A stretch of DNA of 64,000 nucleotides from an uncultured Clostridium sp. (GTDB lineage Bacteria > Bacillota > Clostridia > Clostridiales > Clostridiaceae). The DNA is taken from NCBI GenBank assembly GCA_900543325.1, contig UQQU01000005.1, positions 9,656 to 73,655 on the forward strand, given 5' to 3'. Below, piece after piece: positions 26,584-35,243 of the stretch. A program made the translations under genes and the position numbers. Within the stretch, counting starts at the first letter, position 1. The number at the start of each line of letters is the position of its first letter. The notes under the pieces are model-generated. The model did no database searches, was not told the origin of the DNA, and saw only the letters and a program-made list of their open reading frames with translations.

Positions 26584-27980
26584 TGAATAAAGTAGTAGAT
26601 AGAATGAAAAGAATACCTGTAAGAGAACAAGAAGCTAGTGTAAGAGCTAAAAACTTTGATGAAGTTTGCTTAGGATATGATGAGGAAAGAGCTTTAGATG
26701 AGGCAAGTAGATGTTTAGGATGTAAAAATCCAAAGTGTGTAAGTGGGTGCCCAGTATCAATAGATATACCAGGATTTATATCTCATGTTAAAGAGGGAGA
26801 CTTTGAAGGTGCAGCAAAAGAAATTGCAAAGTATAGTGCATTACCAGCTGTTTGTGGTAGGGTATGTCCTCAAGAATCTCAATGTGAAGGAAAGTGTGTA
26901 TTAGGAATAAAGGGTGAACCAGTTGCTATTGGTAAATTAGAAAAATTTACAGCAGATTGGGCTAGAAATCATAATGTAGACCTTTCTAATAAAGAAGAAT
27001 CAAAAGGTAAAAAAATAGCTGTAATAGGTTCAGGACCAGCAGGACTTACTTGTGCAGGAGATTTAGCTAAGAGGGGTTATGATGTTACTATATTTGAAGC
27101 TTTACATGAGGCAGGTGGAGTTTTAGTTTATGGTATACCTGAATTTAGATTACCAAAAGAAGAGGTAGTAAAAGCTGAAATTGAAAATATTAAAAAGCTT
27201 GGTGTTAAAATTGAAACTAATGTAGTTGTCGGAAGAACAGTTACAATAGATTCATTAATTGAAGATGAAGGCTTTGATGCTATATTTATAGGATCAGGAG
27301 CAGGATTACCGAAATTTATGGGAATACCAGGTGAAAATTCAAATGGAGTATTCTCAGCAAATGAATTTTTAACAAGAGTAAACTTAATGAAAGCATTTAA
27401 AGATGAATACCATACACCGGTTAAGGTTGGAAAGAAGGTAGCTGTAGTTGGTGGAGGAAATGTTGCAATGGATGCAGCTAGAACAGCATTAAGACTTGGT
27501 GCAGAAACTCATATTGTCTATAGAAGAAGTGAATCAGAATTACCAGCAAGACTTGAGGAAGTTCATCATGCAAAAGAAGAAGGTGTAATATTTGATGTAT
27601 TAACTAATCCTACAGAAATTTTAACAGATGAAAATGGAAATGTTACAGGAATGAAGTGTGTTAAAATGGAACTTGGAGAGCCTGATGCTTCTGGAAGAAG
27701 AAGACCTGTTGTTAAAGAAAATTCAGAGTTTGTTATGGAGATAGATACTGTTATAATGTCTCTTGGAACATCTCCAAATCCATTAATTTCATCAACTACT
27801 AAAGGATTAGAAATTAATAAGTGGAAATGCATAGTTGCTGATGAAGAAACAGGCCTTACAACAAAAGAAGGTGTTTATGCTGGAGGAGATGCAGTTACAG
27901 GGGCTGCAACTGTTATTTTAGCAATGGGAGCAGGAAAAAAGGCAGCTGTTGCAATAGATGAATATTTAAGTAATAAATAA
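26583..27980 (+). CDS. nfnB: NfnB, large subunit of transhydrogenase NfnAB (GltA/GltD-like)
   Basis: A 465-residue flavoprotein, the large NADPH- and ferredoxin-interacting subunit. The N-terminus has two [4Fe-4S] sites of the GltD type: CLGCKNPKCVSGCP and CGRVCPQESQCEGKC. It is followed by an FAD Rossmann motif VIGSGPAGLTCAGDLAKRG, an NADPH Rossmann motif VAVVGGGNVAMDAARTALRLG, and the end motif GVYAGGDAVTGAATVILAMG. The translational overlap with nfnA fixes the assignment, since a glutamate synthase small subunit would not be partnered this way. In a butyrate or solvent producer it would connect ferredoxin, NADH and NADPH pools. A terminator follows. Confidence 0.9.
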   Translation: MNKVVDRMKRIPVREQEASVRAKNFDEVCLGYDEERALDEASRCLGCKNPKCVSGCPVSIDIPGFISHVKEGDFEGAAKEIAKYSALPAVCGRVCPQESQCEGKCVLGIKGEPVAIGKLEKFTADWARNHNVDLSNKEESKGKKIAVIGSGPAGLTCAGDLAKRGYDVTIFEALHEAGGVLVYGIPEFRLPKEEVVKAEIENIKKLGVKIETNVVVGRTVTIDSLIEDEGFDAIFIGSGAGLPKFMGIPGENSNGVFSANEFLTRVNLMKAFKDEYHTPVKVGKKVAVVGGGNVAMDAARTALRLGAETHIVYRRSESELPARLEEVHHAKEEGVIFDVLTNPTEILTDENGNVTGMKCVKMELGEPDASGRRRPVVKENSEFVMEIDTVIMSLGTSPNPLISSTTKGLEINKWKCIVADEETGLTTKEGVYAGGDAVTGAATVILAMGAGKKAAVAIDEYLSNK

Positions 27981-28028
27981 ATAGAATTAATTGACTTTTT
28001 ATCAATAAATGAATAAAATTATTTTATA

Positions 28029-28062
28029 ACTCCAAAGTTATGTTCTTTCTTTGGGGTTTTTC
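28029..28062 (+). terminator. Rho-independent terminator of nfnAB
   Basis: ACTCCAAAG pairs with CTTTGGGGT across an 11-base loop, followed by TTTTC. Confidence 0.72.
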
Positions 28063-28126
28063 TTTATAATACAATGAAACTCCTTGGCCTAAAGGTCGAA
28101 TGAGAATTATGACGGTAGGTGTAATT

Positions 28127-29560
28127 ATGAAATTAACAAAAAATCAAAATAGATTTATAAATAATAAAAATATGGGCTTTTCATTGATGAAAGGAAAATC
28201 ATTAACAGGAAAGACAGTAGCAGCTTTGTATAGAGTTATAAACTTAGAAAACAATTATTGTATATATAATGAAGATAAAATTTTATATTTATCTTCAAAT
28301 AGTGAAAAGTTAGAAAATAGTGAAAATTTATATAAAGAAAAAAGTAAAGTAAGTGAATTTTATTCATTATTTACTAAGGATAAAGCAAGAGTTGAATTTA
28401 ATTTAATAAATGTATTAATAAAGGATTTTTCTGAAAGATACATAAAAGAAAATAAACTAAATTTAAAATCTATTTCTTTTGAGGAAGCATATAAGTTTAT
28501 AAAAACAGAAGAGTTTTATAATAAATTATTATTTTTTAGAAAAAAATCTAAAGCTATTAATAAAATTAAAACAGAAGACTTATATGATGAAATTATGTGG
28601 ATAAAAGCATGTAATTTTACAAGAGAAGAGTATAATGAAGTTGAAAGAAAAGGTAGAAGATATAGATTAGTAAGAAATTCATATAGTAGAGATTCTATAT
28701 ATACTCTTATGGAATTATATACTTCTATATTAAGAAATAATGGATATTATGATTCTTATGATGAAGTATCATTTGCAGTAAAATATGGACAAAACTATAA
28801 AGAAAAGTACACCCACATAATTTTAGATGAGGTAGAAGTATTAACTAAAGGTGAAATTGAATTTGTAAAAAGTATATATTCTAATAATGCATATTCATCA
28901 TTTGTTTTTATTTTAAACAATGAGTTTTATAATAATAAAATGTGTTGGTTAATAAAAGGTAGAAGATTGAAAACTCTTGGAGCTGACTTTAAAGGAAGAA
29001 GTTTTTCTTTTAAGAAAGAATTTAAAGAAGAGAAAATTAAAGAAAAAAACTATATGGAAAAATTCCAATATGTTAATTTAAAATATAAAAATATTGTTGA
29101 ATTTAATATGGATAGTTCTTCTTCTAAAAAAGAAATTTACTTAGAGGATAATACTACATTCAATGAAGAGGAATTAGTTGAAGTTGATGTATATAGTAAT
29201 ATAGCAGCTGGTAATCCTATTGAAATTAATGATGAAGTAGAAGAAAAATTTAATTTGCCTAAAAGCTGGTTAGAACGAGGAAAAGACACTTTCATACTAC
29301 ATGTTAAAGGTGATAGTATGATTGAAAAGAATATAAATGATGGGGATTTAGTTGTTATTAAGAAACAAAATACTGCATTAAATAATGATATTGTTGCTGC
29401 AAGTTTAGATGGAGAAGCAACGTTAAAAACTTTAAAATTAAATGGTAAGGAGCCTATGTTAGTTCCAGCCAATCCTAAATATAGTGAAATATATTTAGAA
29501 GGAAAGGAAGTAAGTATATTAGGTGTAGCTATTGGGGTAATAAAAAATAAATTTAATTAG
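28127..29560 (+). CDS. UvrD-like ATPase region fused to a LexA-type S24 autopeptidase
   Basis: A 477-residue two-part protein. The N-terminal 300 residues resemble a reduced superfamily 1 helicase: Walker A GKSLTGKT (23-30) and a Walker B-like IILDEVEVL (Asp234/Glu235), without the other helicase motifs. The C-terminal 130 residues are a LexA/S24 peptidase with the Ala-Gly cleavage bond (Ala361-Gly362 in IAAGNP), catalytic Ser397 in GDSMI and Lys434 in ATLKTLK. There is no helix-turn-helix. It could be a DNA-damage-responsive protein cleaved with RecA, but I see no GAAC-N4-GTTC box upstream. GGTAGGTG fits the ATG at 28127; the ATG at 28100 lacks a good site. It is followed closely by an aminotransferase gene. 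Confidence 0.78.
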   Translation: MKLTKNQNRFINNKNMGFSLMKGKSLTGKTVAALYRVINLENNYCIYNEDKILYLSSNSEKLENSENLYKEKSKVSEFYSLFTKDKARVEFNLINVLIKDFSERYIKENKLNLKSISFEEAYKFIKTEEFYNKLLFFRKKSKAINKIKTEDLYDEIMWIKACNFTREEYNEVERKGRRYRLVRNSYSRDSIYTLMELYTSILRNNGYYDSYDEVSFAVKYGQNYKEKYTHIILDEVEVLTKGEIEFVKSIYSNNAYSSFVFILNNEFYNNKMCWLIKGRRLKTLGADFKGRSFSFKKEFKEEKIKEKNYMEKFQYVNLKYKNIVEFNMDSSSSKKEIYLEDNTTFNEEELVEVDVYSNIAAGNPIEINDEVEEKFNLPKSWLERGKDTFILHVKGDSMIEKNINDGDLVVIKKQNTALNNDIVAASLDGEATLKTLKLNGKEPMLVPANPKYSEIYLEGKEVSILGVAIGVIKNKFN

Positions 29561-29584
29561 TTATTAAGATAAGGGGGCTAAAAA

Positions 29585-30769
29585 ATGATTTCTAGTAAAA
29601 TGAGAACTATGGTTTTAAATAGTTCTACTATTAGAGCAATGTTTGAAGAAGGAAAGAGATTATCAAGTATATATGGGGAAGAAAATATTTTTGATTTTAG
29701 TATAGGTAATCCCAATGTAGAACCACCAGAAGAGATTAAAGATATAATAAATAAAATTATTAATGAGGAAAAACCTAATTTTCTTCATGGATATATGAAT
29801 AATTCAGGATATGAAGATGTTAGAGAAGCTATAGCTAATCATTTAGGACAAGAATATAATCTTCAATTGAAATGTGAAAATATAGTTATGACTTGTGGTG
29901 CTGCTGGAGGGTTAAATGTAATTTTAAAAAGCATTTTAGATCCAGAAGATGAAGTTATTATTTTTGCACCTTTCTTTGGAGAGTATGTTAATTATGTTAA
30001 GAATTTTGATGGTGTAGTAACTGTTATATCAGCAGACACAAATAGTTTTCAATTAAACTTGGAAGAATTAAAAAAGAAAATATCAAATAAAACAAAAGCT
30101 GTAATTATTAACTCCCCTAATAATCCAAGTGGAGTTATATATAGTGAAGACACAATAAAAGAATTGTCTGCTATATTAAGAGAGAAAGAATTAGAATTTA
30201 GCAAAGATATTTATCTAATATCAGATGAACCATATAGAGAAATTATATATGATAATACTAAAGTACCTTGTATATTAAATTATTACAATAATTCATTTAT
30301 AGGATATTCATATAGTAAGTCATTATCACTACCAGGTGAAAGAATAGGTTATATTGTAGTTAATCCTAAGATGAATACTTTTGAAGATGTAACAGCGGCT
30401 TTAAATATAGCAAATAGGATTCTAGGATTCGTTAATGCACCTTCACTTTTCCAAAGAGTAATAAAAGAAAGTTTAAAATTAGAAGTGGATGTTAACATTT
30501 ATAAGAAAAATAGAGATTTATTATATAATCATTTAATTTCTATAGGTTTTGAATGTCTAAAACCAGATGGAGCATTTTATCTTTTTCCAAAATCACCAAT
30601 AGAAGATGATGTTAAGTTTTGTGAGGATGCTAAAAAGTTTAATATATTAGCAGTGCCAGGAAAAACTTTTGGATGCCCAGGGTATTTTAGATTATCTTAT
30701 TGTATATCTTATGATAAGATTGAAAAATCACTAAAAGCTTTTGATGAGCTTATAAAGTTATATAAATAA
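29585..30769 (+). CDS. Pyridoxal phosphate-dependent aminotransferase (class I/II)
   Basis: A 394-residue fold-type I aminotransferase, probably acting on aspartate or another amino acid. Family signs are DFSIGNPNVEPPEEI near the N-terminus, GYMNNSGYEDVREAIA, the substrate region INSPNNPSGVIYSE, YLISDEPYRE, and the cofactor Lys245 in YSKSLSLPGERIGY. Substrate choice is not visible. The start follows AAGGGGG. It lies 25 bases after the S24 fusion gene and is likely co-transcribed with it, an association with no obvious metabolic sense. A 260-base leader region to rimP follows. Confidence 0.87.
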   Translation: MISSKMRTMVLNSSTIRAMFEEGKRLSSIYGEENIFDFSIGNPNVEPPEEIKDIINKIINEEKPNFLHGYMNNSGYEDVREAIANHLGQEYNLQLKCENIVMTCGAAGGLNVILKSILDPEDEVIIFAPFFGEYVNYVKNFDGVVTVISADTNSFQLNLEELKKKISNKTKAVIINSPNNPSGVIYSEDTIKELSAILREKELEFSKDIYLISDEPYREIIYDNTKVPCILNYYNNSFIGYSYSKSLSLPGERIGYIVVNPKMNTFEDVTAALNIANRILGFVNAPSLFQRVIKESLKLEVDVNIYKKNRDLLYNHLISIGFECLKPDGAFYLFPKSPIEDDVKFCEDAKKFNILAVPGKTFGCPGYFRLSYCISYDKIEKSLKAFDELIKLYK

Positions 30770-30800
30770 TATAACTAAAAAGTCTTATATTGAATAAAAA

Positions 30801-30860
30801 AATACAAATTAGGGCAAGTTTTAAATGGGGAACTTAAATGTTGCTATAGCCCCTTGTATT
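30801..30860 (+). other. Structured segment between the aminotransferase and rimP
   Basis: AATACAA...GGGC (30801-30815) pairs with GCCCCTTGTATT (30849-30860), and inside it AAGTT pairs with AACTT around TTAAATGGGG. The segment overlaps the -35 of the putative rimP promoter, so it may belong to the end of the aminotransferase transcript. No match to a riboswitch class I know is evident. Confidence 0.35.
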
Positions 30861-30882
30861 TATTAGTAAAGTATGCTAAGAT
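30854..30882 (+). promoter_or_regulatory. Putative promoter of the rimP-nusA-infB operon
   Basis: TTGTAT (30854-30859) and TAAGAT (30877-30882) are separated by 17 bases, with a TATGC-rich extension before the -10. A 10-bp inverted repeat (TATTAGTAAA/TTTACTAATA, 30861-30870 and 30897-30906) spans the start region. Confidence 0.45.
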
Positions 30883-30917
30883 GTATTAAGAAGTAATTTA
30901 CTAATAGCTAGAAAATG

Positions 30918-30980
30918 AAGAGTGGGGCGTGTTCCCGCTCTTTCTATTTGAACGCAACTACTTTTTAGTTGCGTTTTTAC
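30918..30980 (+). promoter_or_regulatory. Attenuator-like leader upstream of rimP
   Basis: Two stem-loops sit between the promoter and rimP. The first is AAGAGTGGG (30918-30926) with CCCGCTCTT (30934-30942). The second is a terminator-like hairpin ACGCAACTA/TAGTTGCGT (30952-30974) followed by TTTTTA. A terminator lying ahead of the operon, about 55 bases before rimP, implies regulated read-through; NusA, the second gene product, is a plausible regulator. Alternatively the hairpins simply end the aminotransferase transcript. Confidence 0.55.
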
Positions 30981-31033
30981 ATATCTATTTTTTAAATTAC
31001 CTAAAAAACTGAATATTGCAAAGGAGGATAATT

Positions 31034-31492
31034 ATGAAGAATGATGCCTTAGTGACTCAAATTTATGAAATGGTCAAACCTATAGCAGACGAACTTAACT
31101 ATGAAATATATCATGTTGAATATGTTAAGGAAAATGGAGAATATTATTTAAGAATATATATAGAAAAAGAAGGCGGTATCACTTTAAGTGATTGTGAAGC
31201 TCTTTCAAGAAGAGTAAGTGACCTTATGGATGAAAAAGATCCTATACCAGAAGCTTACTTCCTAGAAGTGTCATCACCAGGTTTAAATAGAACATTATTT
31301 ACTGAAGCTCATTATAAGAGATTTGTAGGTAGAGAAGTAATGGTTAAGCTTGCAAAAGCTATCGATGGAAAGAAAAGTGTTAAAGGTATTTTAAAAGAAG
31401 TTAATGAAGAAAATATAATAATTGAAGCAGACACTTTAATAAGCATACCAAAAGAAAAAATTAAAAGTGCAAATATTGAAGGGGAAATATAG
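31034..31492 (+). CDS. rimP: Ribosome maturation factor RimP
   Basis: A 152-residue 30S maturation factor, first gene of the conserved nusA-infB operon. The N-terminal domain has YEIYHVEYVKENGEYYLRIY and the characteristic SDCEALSRRVSDLMDEKDPI followed by YFLEVSSPGLNR; the C-terminal SH3-like domain runs from about residue 88 to the end. The start is set by AAAGGAGGAT before the ATG at 31034, not by the TTG at 31016. An attenuator-like terminator precedes it and nusA follows after 17 bases. Confidence 0.93.
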   Translation: MKNDALVTQIYEMVKPIADELNYEIYHVEYVKENGEYYLRIYIEKEGGITLSDCEALSRRVSDLMDEKDPIPEAYFLEVSSPGLNRTLFTEAHYKRFVGREVMVKLAKAIDGKKSVKGILKEVNEENIIIEADTLISIPKEKIKSANIEGEI

Positions 31493-31509
31493 TAAGGAGG
31501 GTATTTAAG

Positions 31510-32568
31510 ATGAACCAAGAGTTTATAGGTGCTCTTAAAGAAATAGTAAAAGATAAAGGTATTAGTGAAGATTTATTATTTACAACAATTGAGGATGCAT
31601 TAGTTGCAGCATATAAGAAAAATTATGCTGGTCCAACATCTTCAGCACAAAATGTAAAAGTAACAATTGATAGAGAAAGTGGAGAAATACATGTTTATTC
31701 TCAAAAGATTGTTGTTGAAGAAGTTTTTGATAATGTTACTGAAATAGGATTAGAAGAAGCTCAAGAAATAAAACCTACATATGATTTAGATGATGTAGTA
31801 GATTTTGAAGTTACTCCAAAGAATTTTGGAAGAGTTGCAGCACAGCTTGCAAAGGGAGTAGTAACTCAAAGAATAAGAGAAGCTGAAAGAAGTATCATAT
31901 ATAATGAATATAAAGAAAAAGAATATGATATTATAACTGGAACAGTTTTAAGAGAAGATAAAGGAAATGTTTTTGTTAATATTGGAAAGCTTGAAACAGC
32001 AATTGGACCAAATGAACAAATTCCAAGAGAAAAGTATAAATTTAATGAAAAAATTAAATTATATGTTGTAGAAGTAAAAAATACTTCTAAAGGTGCTCAA
32101 ATAATAGTATCTAGAACACATCCAGGATTAGTAAAAAGATTATTTGAATTAGAAGTTCCAGAAATATATGAAGGTGTTGTTGAAATAAAGAGCATCTCAA
32201 GAGAAGCGGGATCAAGAAGTAAAATTGCAGTAGTATCTCATGATGAAAATGTTGATCCTATGGGAGCGTGTGTTGGACCTAAGGGTGCAAGAGTTCAAAA
32301 TATAGTAAACGAACTTAAAGGTGAAAAGATTGATATAATTAAATGGAGCAAAAACCCAGAAGAATTTATAGCAAGTTCTTTAAGCCCTGCAAAAGTATTA
32401 AGTGTAACAGTTGATGAAGATTCAAAATCAGCTAAGGTTGTTGTTGATGATAATCAATTATCACTTGCAATTGGTAAAGAAGGTCAAAATGTAAGATTAG
32501 CTGCTAAGCTAACTAATTGGAAAATTGATATAAAGAGTAAGTCACAAGCTGAAGCTATAGAGGAATAA
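31510..32568 (+). CDS. nusA: Transcription termination/antitermination factor NusA
   Basis: A 352-residue NusA of the short Gram-positive type, lacking the C-terminal acidic repeats of the 495-residue E. coli protein. Residues 1-125 form the RNA polymerase-binding domain, 135-200 the S1 domain (TGTVLREDKGNVFVNIGKLE), and 205-345 two KH domains with CVGPKGARVQNIVNELKGEK and LAIGKEGQNVRLAAKLTNWK. It modulates pausing, termination and antitermination. AGGAGGG precedes the ATG. It sits between rimP and rnpM, as in Bacillus. Confidence 0.95.
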   Translation: MNQEFIGALKEIVKDKGISEDLLFTTIEDALVAAYKKNYAGPTSSAQNVKVTIDRESGEIHVYSQKIVVEEVFDNVTEIGLEEAQEIKPTYDLDDVVDFEVTPKNFGRVAAQLAKGVVTQRIREAERSIIYNEYKEKEYDIITGTVLREDKGNVFVNIGKLETAIGPNEQIPREKYKFNEKIKLYVVEVKNTSKGAQIIVSRTHPGLVKRLFELEVPEIYEGVVEIKSISREAGSRSKIAVVSHDENVDPMGACVGPKGARVQNIVNELKGEKIDIIKWSKNPEEFIASSLSPAKVLSVTVDEDSKSAKVVVDDNQLSLAIGKEGQNVRLAAKLTNWKIDIKSKSQAEAIEE

Positions 32569-32581
32569 GGGGGATTTTTTT

Positions 32582-32848
32582 ATGAAAGTAAAGAAAATAC
32601 CTTTAAGAATGTGCACAGGTTGTATGGAAATGAAGCCTAAGAAGGAGCTTATTAGAGTTGTAAAAAGCCAAGAAGGCGAAGTTTCTGTTGACTTAACAGG
32701 AAAAAAAGCAGGAAGAGGCGCTTATATTTGTAAAAGTATTGAGTGCTTAGAGAAAGCATTTAAAGCAAAAAGATTAAGTAGAAACCTTGATGTTGCAATA
32801 GATGAAGAAATATACAACAGATTAAGGGAAGAGATAGTTAATGAATAA
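32582..32848 (+). CDS. rnpM: RNase P modulator RnpM (YlxR)
   Basis: An 88-residue basic RNA-binding protein of the YlxR family, reported in Bacillus to bind RNase P RNA and modulate the enzyme. The family signature is RMCTGCMEMKPKKELIRVV at the N-terminus, followed by DLTGKKAGRGAYIC and a final helix. GGGGGA precedes the ATG. It overlaps the next gene by eight bases, so the two are translationally coupled. Confidence 0.9.
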   Translation: MKVKKIPLRMCTGCMEMKPKKELIRVVKSQEGEVSVDLTGKKAGRGAYICKSIECLEKAFKAKRLSRNLDVAIDEEIYNRLREEIVNE

Positions 32849-33155
32849 GTTTTTTAATTTTTTAGGTCTTGCTAAAAGATCAGGGAATTTAATAGAAGGG
32901 TATAGTAAATGTGATGAACAACGTAACAGACGTAGTTTTTATCTTGTAATACTAAGTGATGATGCTTCTAATAGTACAAAAAAGAAGTTCAGAAATCACT
33001 GTGCTGAAAAAGGAATTCCTCTTATAGAAGGCTTTTCGAAAGAACAACTAGGCAACCCAATTGGAAGAGAGGAACTAAAAGTTTTAGCTGTAGTAGATAA
33101 AAACATGGCTGAAAAGTTAATATCCTTGTACCAAAATGAAGAAGGAAGAAATTAA
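32841..33155 (+). CDS. rplGA: L7Ae-family ribosomal protein-like (YlxQ)
   Basis: A 104-residue protein of the L7Ae/L30e fold (YlxQ, also called RplGA), a presumed kink-turn RNA binder. FLGLAKRSGNLIEGYSKCDE and LVILSDDASNSTKKKF are the usual opening, with GIPLIEGFSKEQLGNPIG following. The normally Gly-rich stretch after the first helix is slightly altered here (QRNRRSFYLVILS). The start overlaps the end of rnpM. infB follows after 15 bases. Confidence 0.87.
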   Translation: MNKFFNFLGLAKRSGNLIEGYSKCDEQRNRRSFYLVILSDDASNSTKKKFRNHCAEKGIPLIEGFSKEQLGNPIGREELKVLAVVDKNMAEKLISLYQNEEGRN

Positions 33156-33170
33156 CCGGGGGTGATTTTA

Positions 33171-35231
33171 TTGTCAAAGATTAGAGTATATGAATTGGCA
33201 AAAGAGCTTAACGTTAGCTCAAAAGATTTAATAAATTTATTAATGGAAGAATTTGGTGTTGAAGTTAAAAATCATATGAGTGTAATAGAAGATGAAGATG
33301 CAACACTAATAAAAGAATTATTAGGTGACACTAGTGATAGTGAAGGAAAGAAAAGTTTAGTTGATGAATATGAAGAAGAACTTGCTGAGTCACTTAATAA
33401 AGGTGTAAGAAAAAAGAAAAAGACTAAAAAAGAGTTAGAGCAAGAAGAAGTTGAAAGAAATGCTGAAGCTGCATGTGGAGTAATTGAAATTGGTGAAACA
33501 ATAACAGTTAAAGAATTATGTGAAAAGCTTGGTAAGCCAACAAATGATGTTATTAAGAATTTAATATTCTTAGGTGTAATGGCTGGTGTTAACCAAGAAA
33601 TAGACTTCTCTACTGCTGAAAAACTTTGTGAAAAATACGAAGTTTTAGTTGAAAAGAAAGAAGAAGGAACAGAATTAGAAGCATTTGAAGAAGAAACTGA
33701 TGTTGTTGAAGAGAACTTAGTTAAGAGACCTCCAATAGTAACAATTATGGGGCATGTTGACCATGGTAAGACATCACTTTTAGATGCTATAAGACATGCA
33801 AAAGTTACTGCTAGTGAAGCTGGTGGAATAACTCAACATATAGGTGCTTACACAGTTTCTTTAAATGGAGAAAAGATTACATTCTTAGATACTCCAGGAC
33901 ATGAAGCTTTCACTGCAATGAGAGCTAGAGGAGCACAAGTTACTGATATAGTTATATTAGTTGTTGCTGCAGATGATGGTATAATGCCACAAACAAAGGA
34001 AGCAATTAACCACTGTAAAGCTGCAGAGGTTCCTATGATTGTTGCAATAAATAAAATTGATAGACCAGGTGCAAATGTTGATAGAGTTAAACAAGAATTA
34101 ACTGAGCATGGATTAGTTTCAGAGGACTGGGGTGGAGATACTATTTGTGTTCCAGTTTCAGCTAAGACTGGTGAAAATTTAGAAAGTTTATTAGAAATGG
34201 TTCTATTAACAGCTGAAATGCAAGAATTACAAGCAGATCCAAATAGAAAAGCTAAGGGTACTGTAATTGAGGCTAAATTAGATAAGGGTAGAGGAGCTGT
34301 TGCATCACTACTTATTCAAAATGGTACTTTAAATGTAGGTGATTCTATCTTAGTTGGTTCTACTTACGGTAGAATAAGAGCTATGTTTGATGATAGAGGA
34401 AAGAAAATAAAGAGTGCTGGACCATCTATTCCAGTTGAAATATTAGGTCTTTCAGAAGTACCAGCTGCCGGTGATAGATTTATAGTTTGTAAAGATGAAA
34501 AGACTGCAAGAAATATGGCTGAAGTTAGAAAGCAAAAGATTAAAGCTGATAGTCACCAAGCTTCTAATAGAGTATCTTTAGAAGATTTATACAGTCAAAT
34601 CCAAGAAGGAAAAGTTAAAGAATTAGCTATAGTTGTTAAAGCAGACGTTCAAGGTTCTGTTGAAGCAATAAGACAATCTTTAGAAAAATTATCTACTGAT
34701 GACGTTAAGGTTAGAGTAATACATGGTGCTGTTGGTGCTATAACAGAAACAGACGTTACACTTGCTGCAGCTTCAAACGCTTTAGTTATTGGATTTAACG
34801 TAAGACCAGATTCAAATGCAACAGTTCAATCAGAAAAGGAAAACATTGAAATAAAAACATATAGAATAATATATGATGCAATTGAAGATGTTAAATCTGC
34901 TATGATTGGTATGCTTGAACCAGAATATAAAGAAGTTATAAATGGTAAAGCAGAAGTAAGAATGACATATAAGATTTCAAATGTAGGAACTATAGCAGGT
35001 TGTTATGTTATAGATGGTAAAATTGTAAGAAATTCTGAAGTTAGAGTAATTAGAGATGGTATCGTAATATTCGAATCAACATTAGCTTCATTAAAGAGAT
35101 TTAAAGATGATGCTAAAGAAGTAGCTAAAGGATATGAATGTGGGTTAAGTGTTGAAAAGTTCAACGATCTTAAAGAAGGCGATATTATAGAATCATTTAC
35201 AATGGAAGCTATTAAAAGAAAAGAGCTTTAA
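33171..35231 (+). CDS. infB: Translation initiation factor IF-2
   Basis: A 686-residue GTPase that places initiator tRNA on the 30S subunit. Residues 1-60 form the IF2N domain, then a charged low-complexity linker, a second IF2N-like domain (TVKELCEKLGKPTNDVIKNL), and the G domain with GHVDHGKTSLLD (G1), DTPGHEAF (G3) and NKIDRP (G4), followed by domains II to IV. It is a compact clostridial IF-2, shorter than the 890-residue E. coli protein. The start is TTG at 33171: GGGGGTGA is five bases upstream and the canonical MSKIRVYELAKELNVSSKDL begins there, rather than at the GTG at 33162. Confidence 0.95.
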   Translation: MSKIRVYELAKELNVSSKDLINLLMEEFGVEVKNHMSVIEDEDATLIKELLGDTSDSEGKKSLVDEYEEELAESLNKGVRKKKKTKKELEQEEVERNAEAACGVIEIGETITVKELCEKLGKPTNDVIKNLIFLGVMAGVNQEIDFSTAEKLCEKYEVLVEKKEEGTELEAFEEETDVVEENLVKRPPIVTIMGHVDHGKTSLLDAIRHAKVTASEAGGITQHIGAYTVSLNGEKITFLDTPGHEAFTAMRARGAQVTDIVILVVAADDGIMPQTKEAINHCKAAEVPMIVAINKIDRPGANVDRVKQELTEHGLVSEDWGGDTICVPVSAKTGENLESLLEMVLLTAEMQELQADPNRKAKGTVIEAKLDKGRGAVASLLIQNGTLNVGDSILVGSTYGRIRAMFDDRGKKIKSAGPSIPVEILGLSEVPAAGDRFIVCKDEKTARNMAEVRKQKIKADSHQASNRVSLEDLYSQIQEGKVKELAIVVKADVQGSVEAIRQSLEKLSTDDVKVRVIHGAVGAITETDVTLAAASNALVIGFNVRPDSNATVQSEKENIEIKTYRIIYDAIEDVKSAMIGMLEPEYKEVINGKAEVRMTYKISNVGTIAGCYVIDGKIVRNSEVRVIRDGIVIFESTLASLKRFKDDAKEVAKGYECGLSVEKFNDLKEGDIIESFTMEAIKRKEL

Positions 35232-35243
35232 GAGGTGTTTTAA

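Noticed and set aside
33162..33170. GTG start for infB
   Set aside because: The GGGGGTGA ribosome binding site overlaps it, and the family N-terminus begins at the TTG at 33171.
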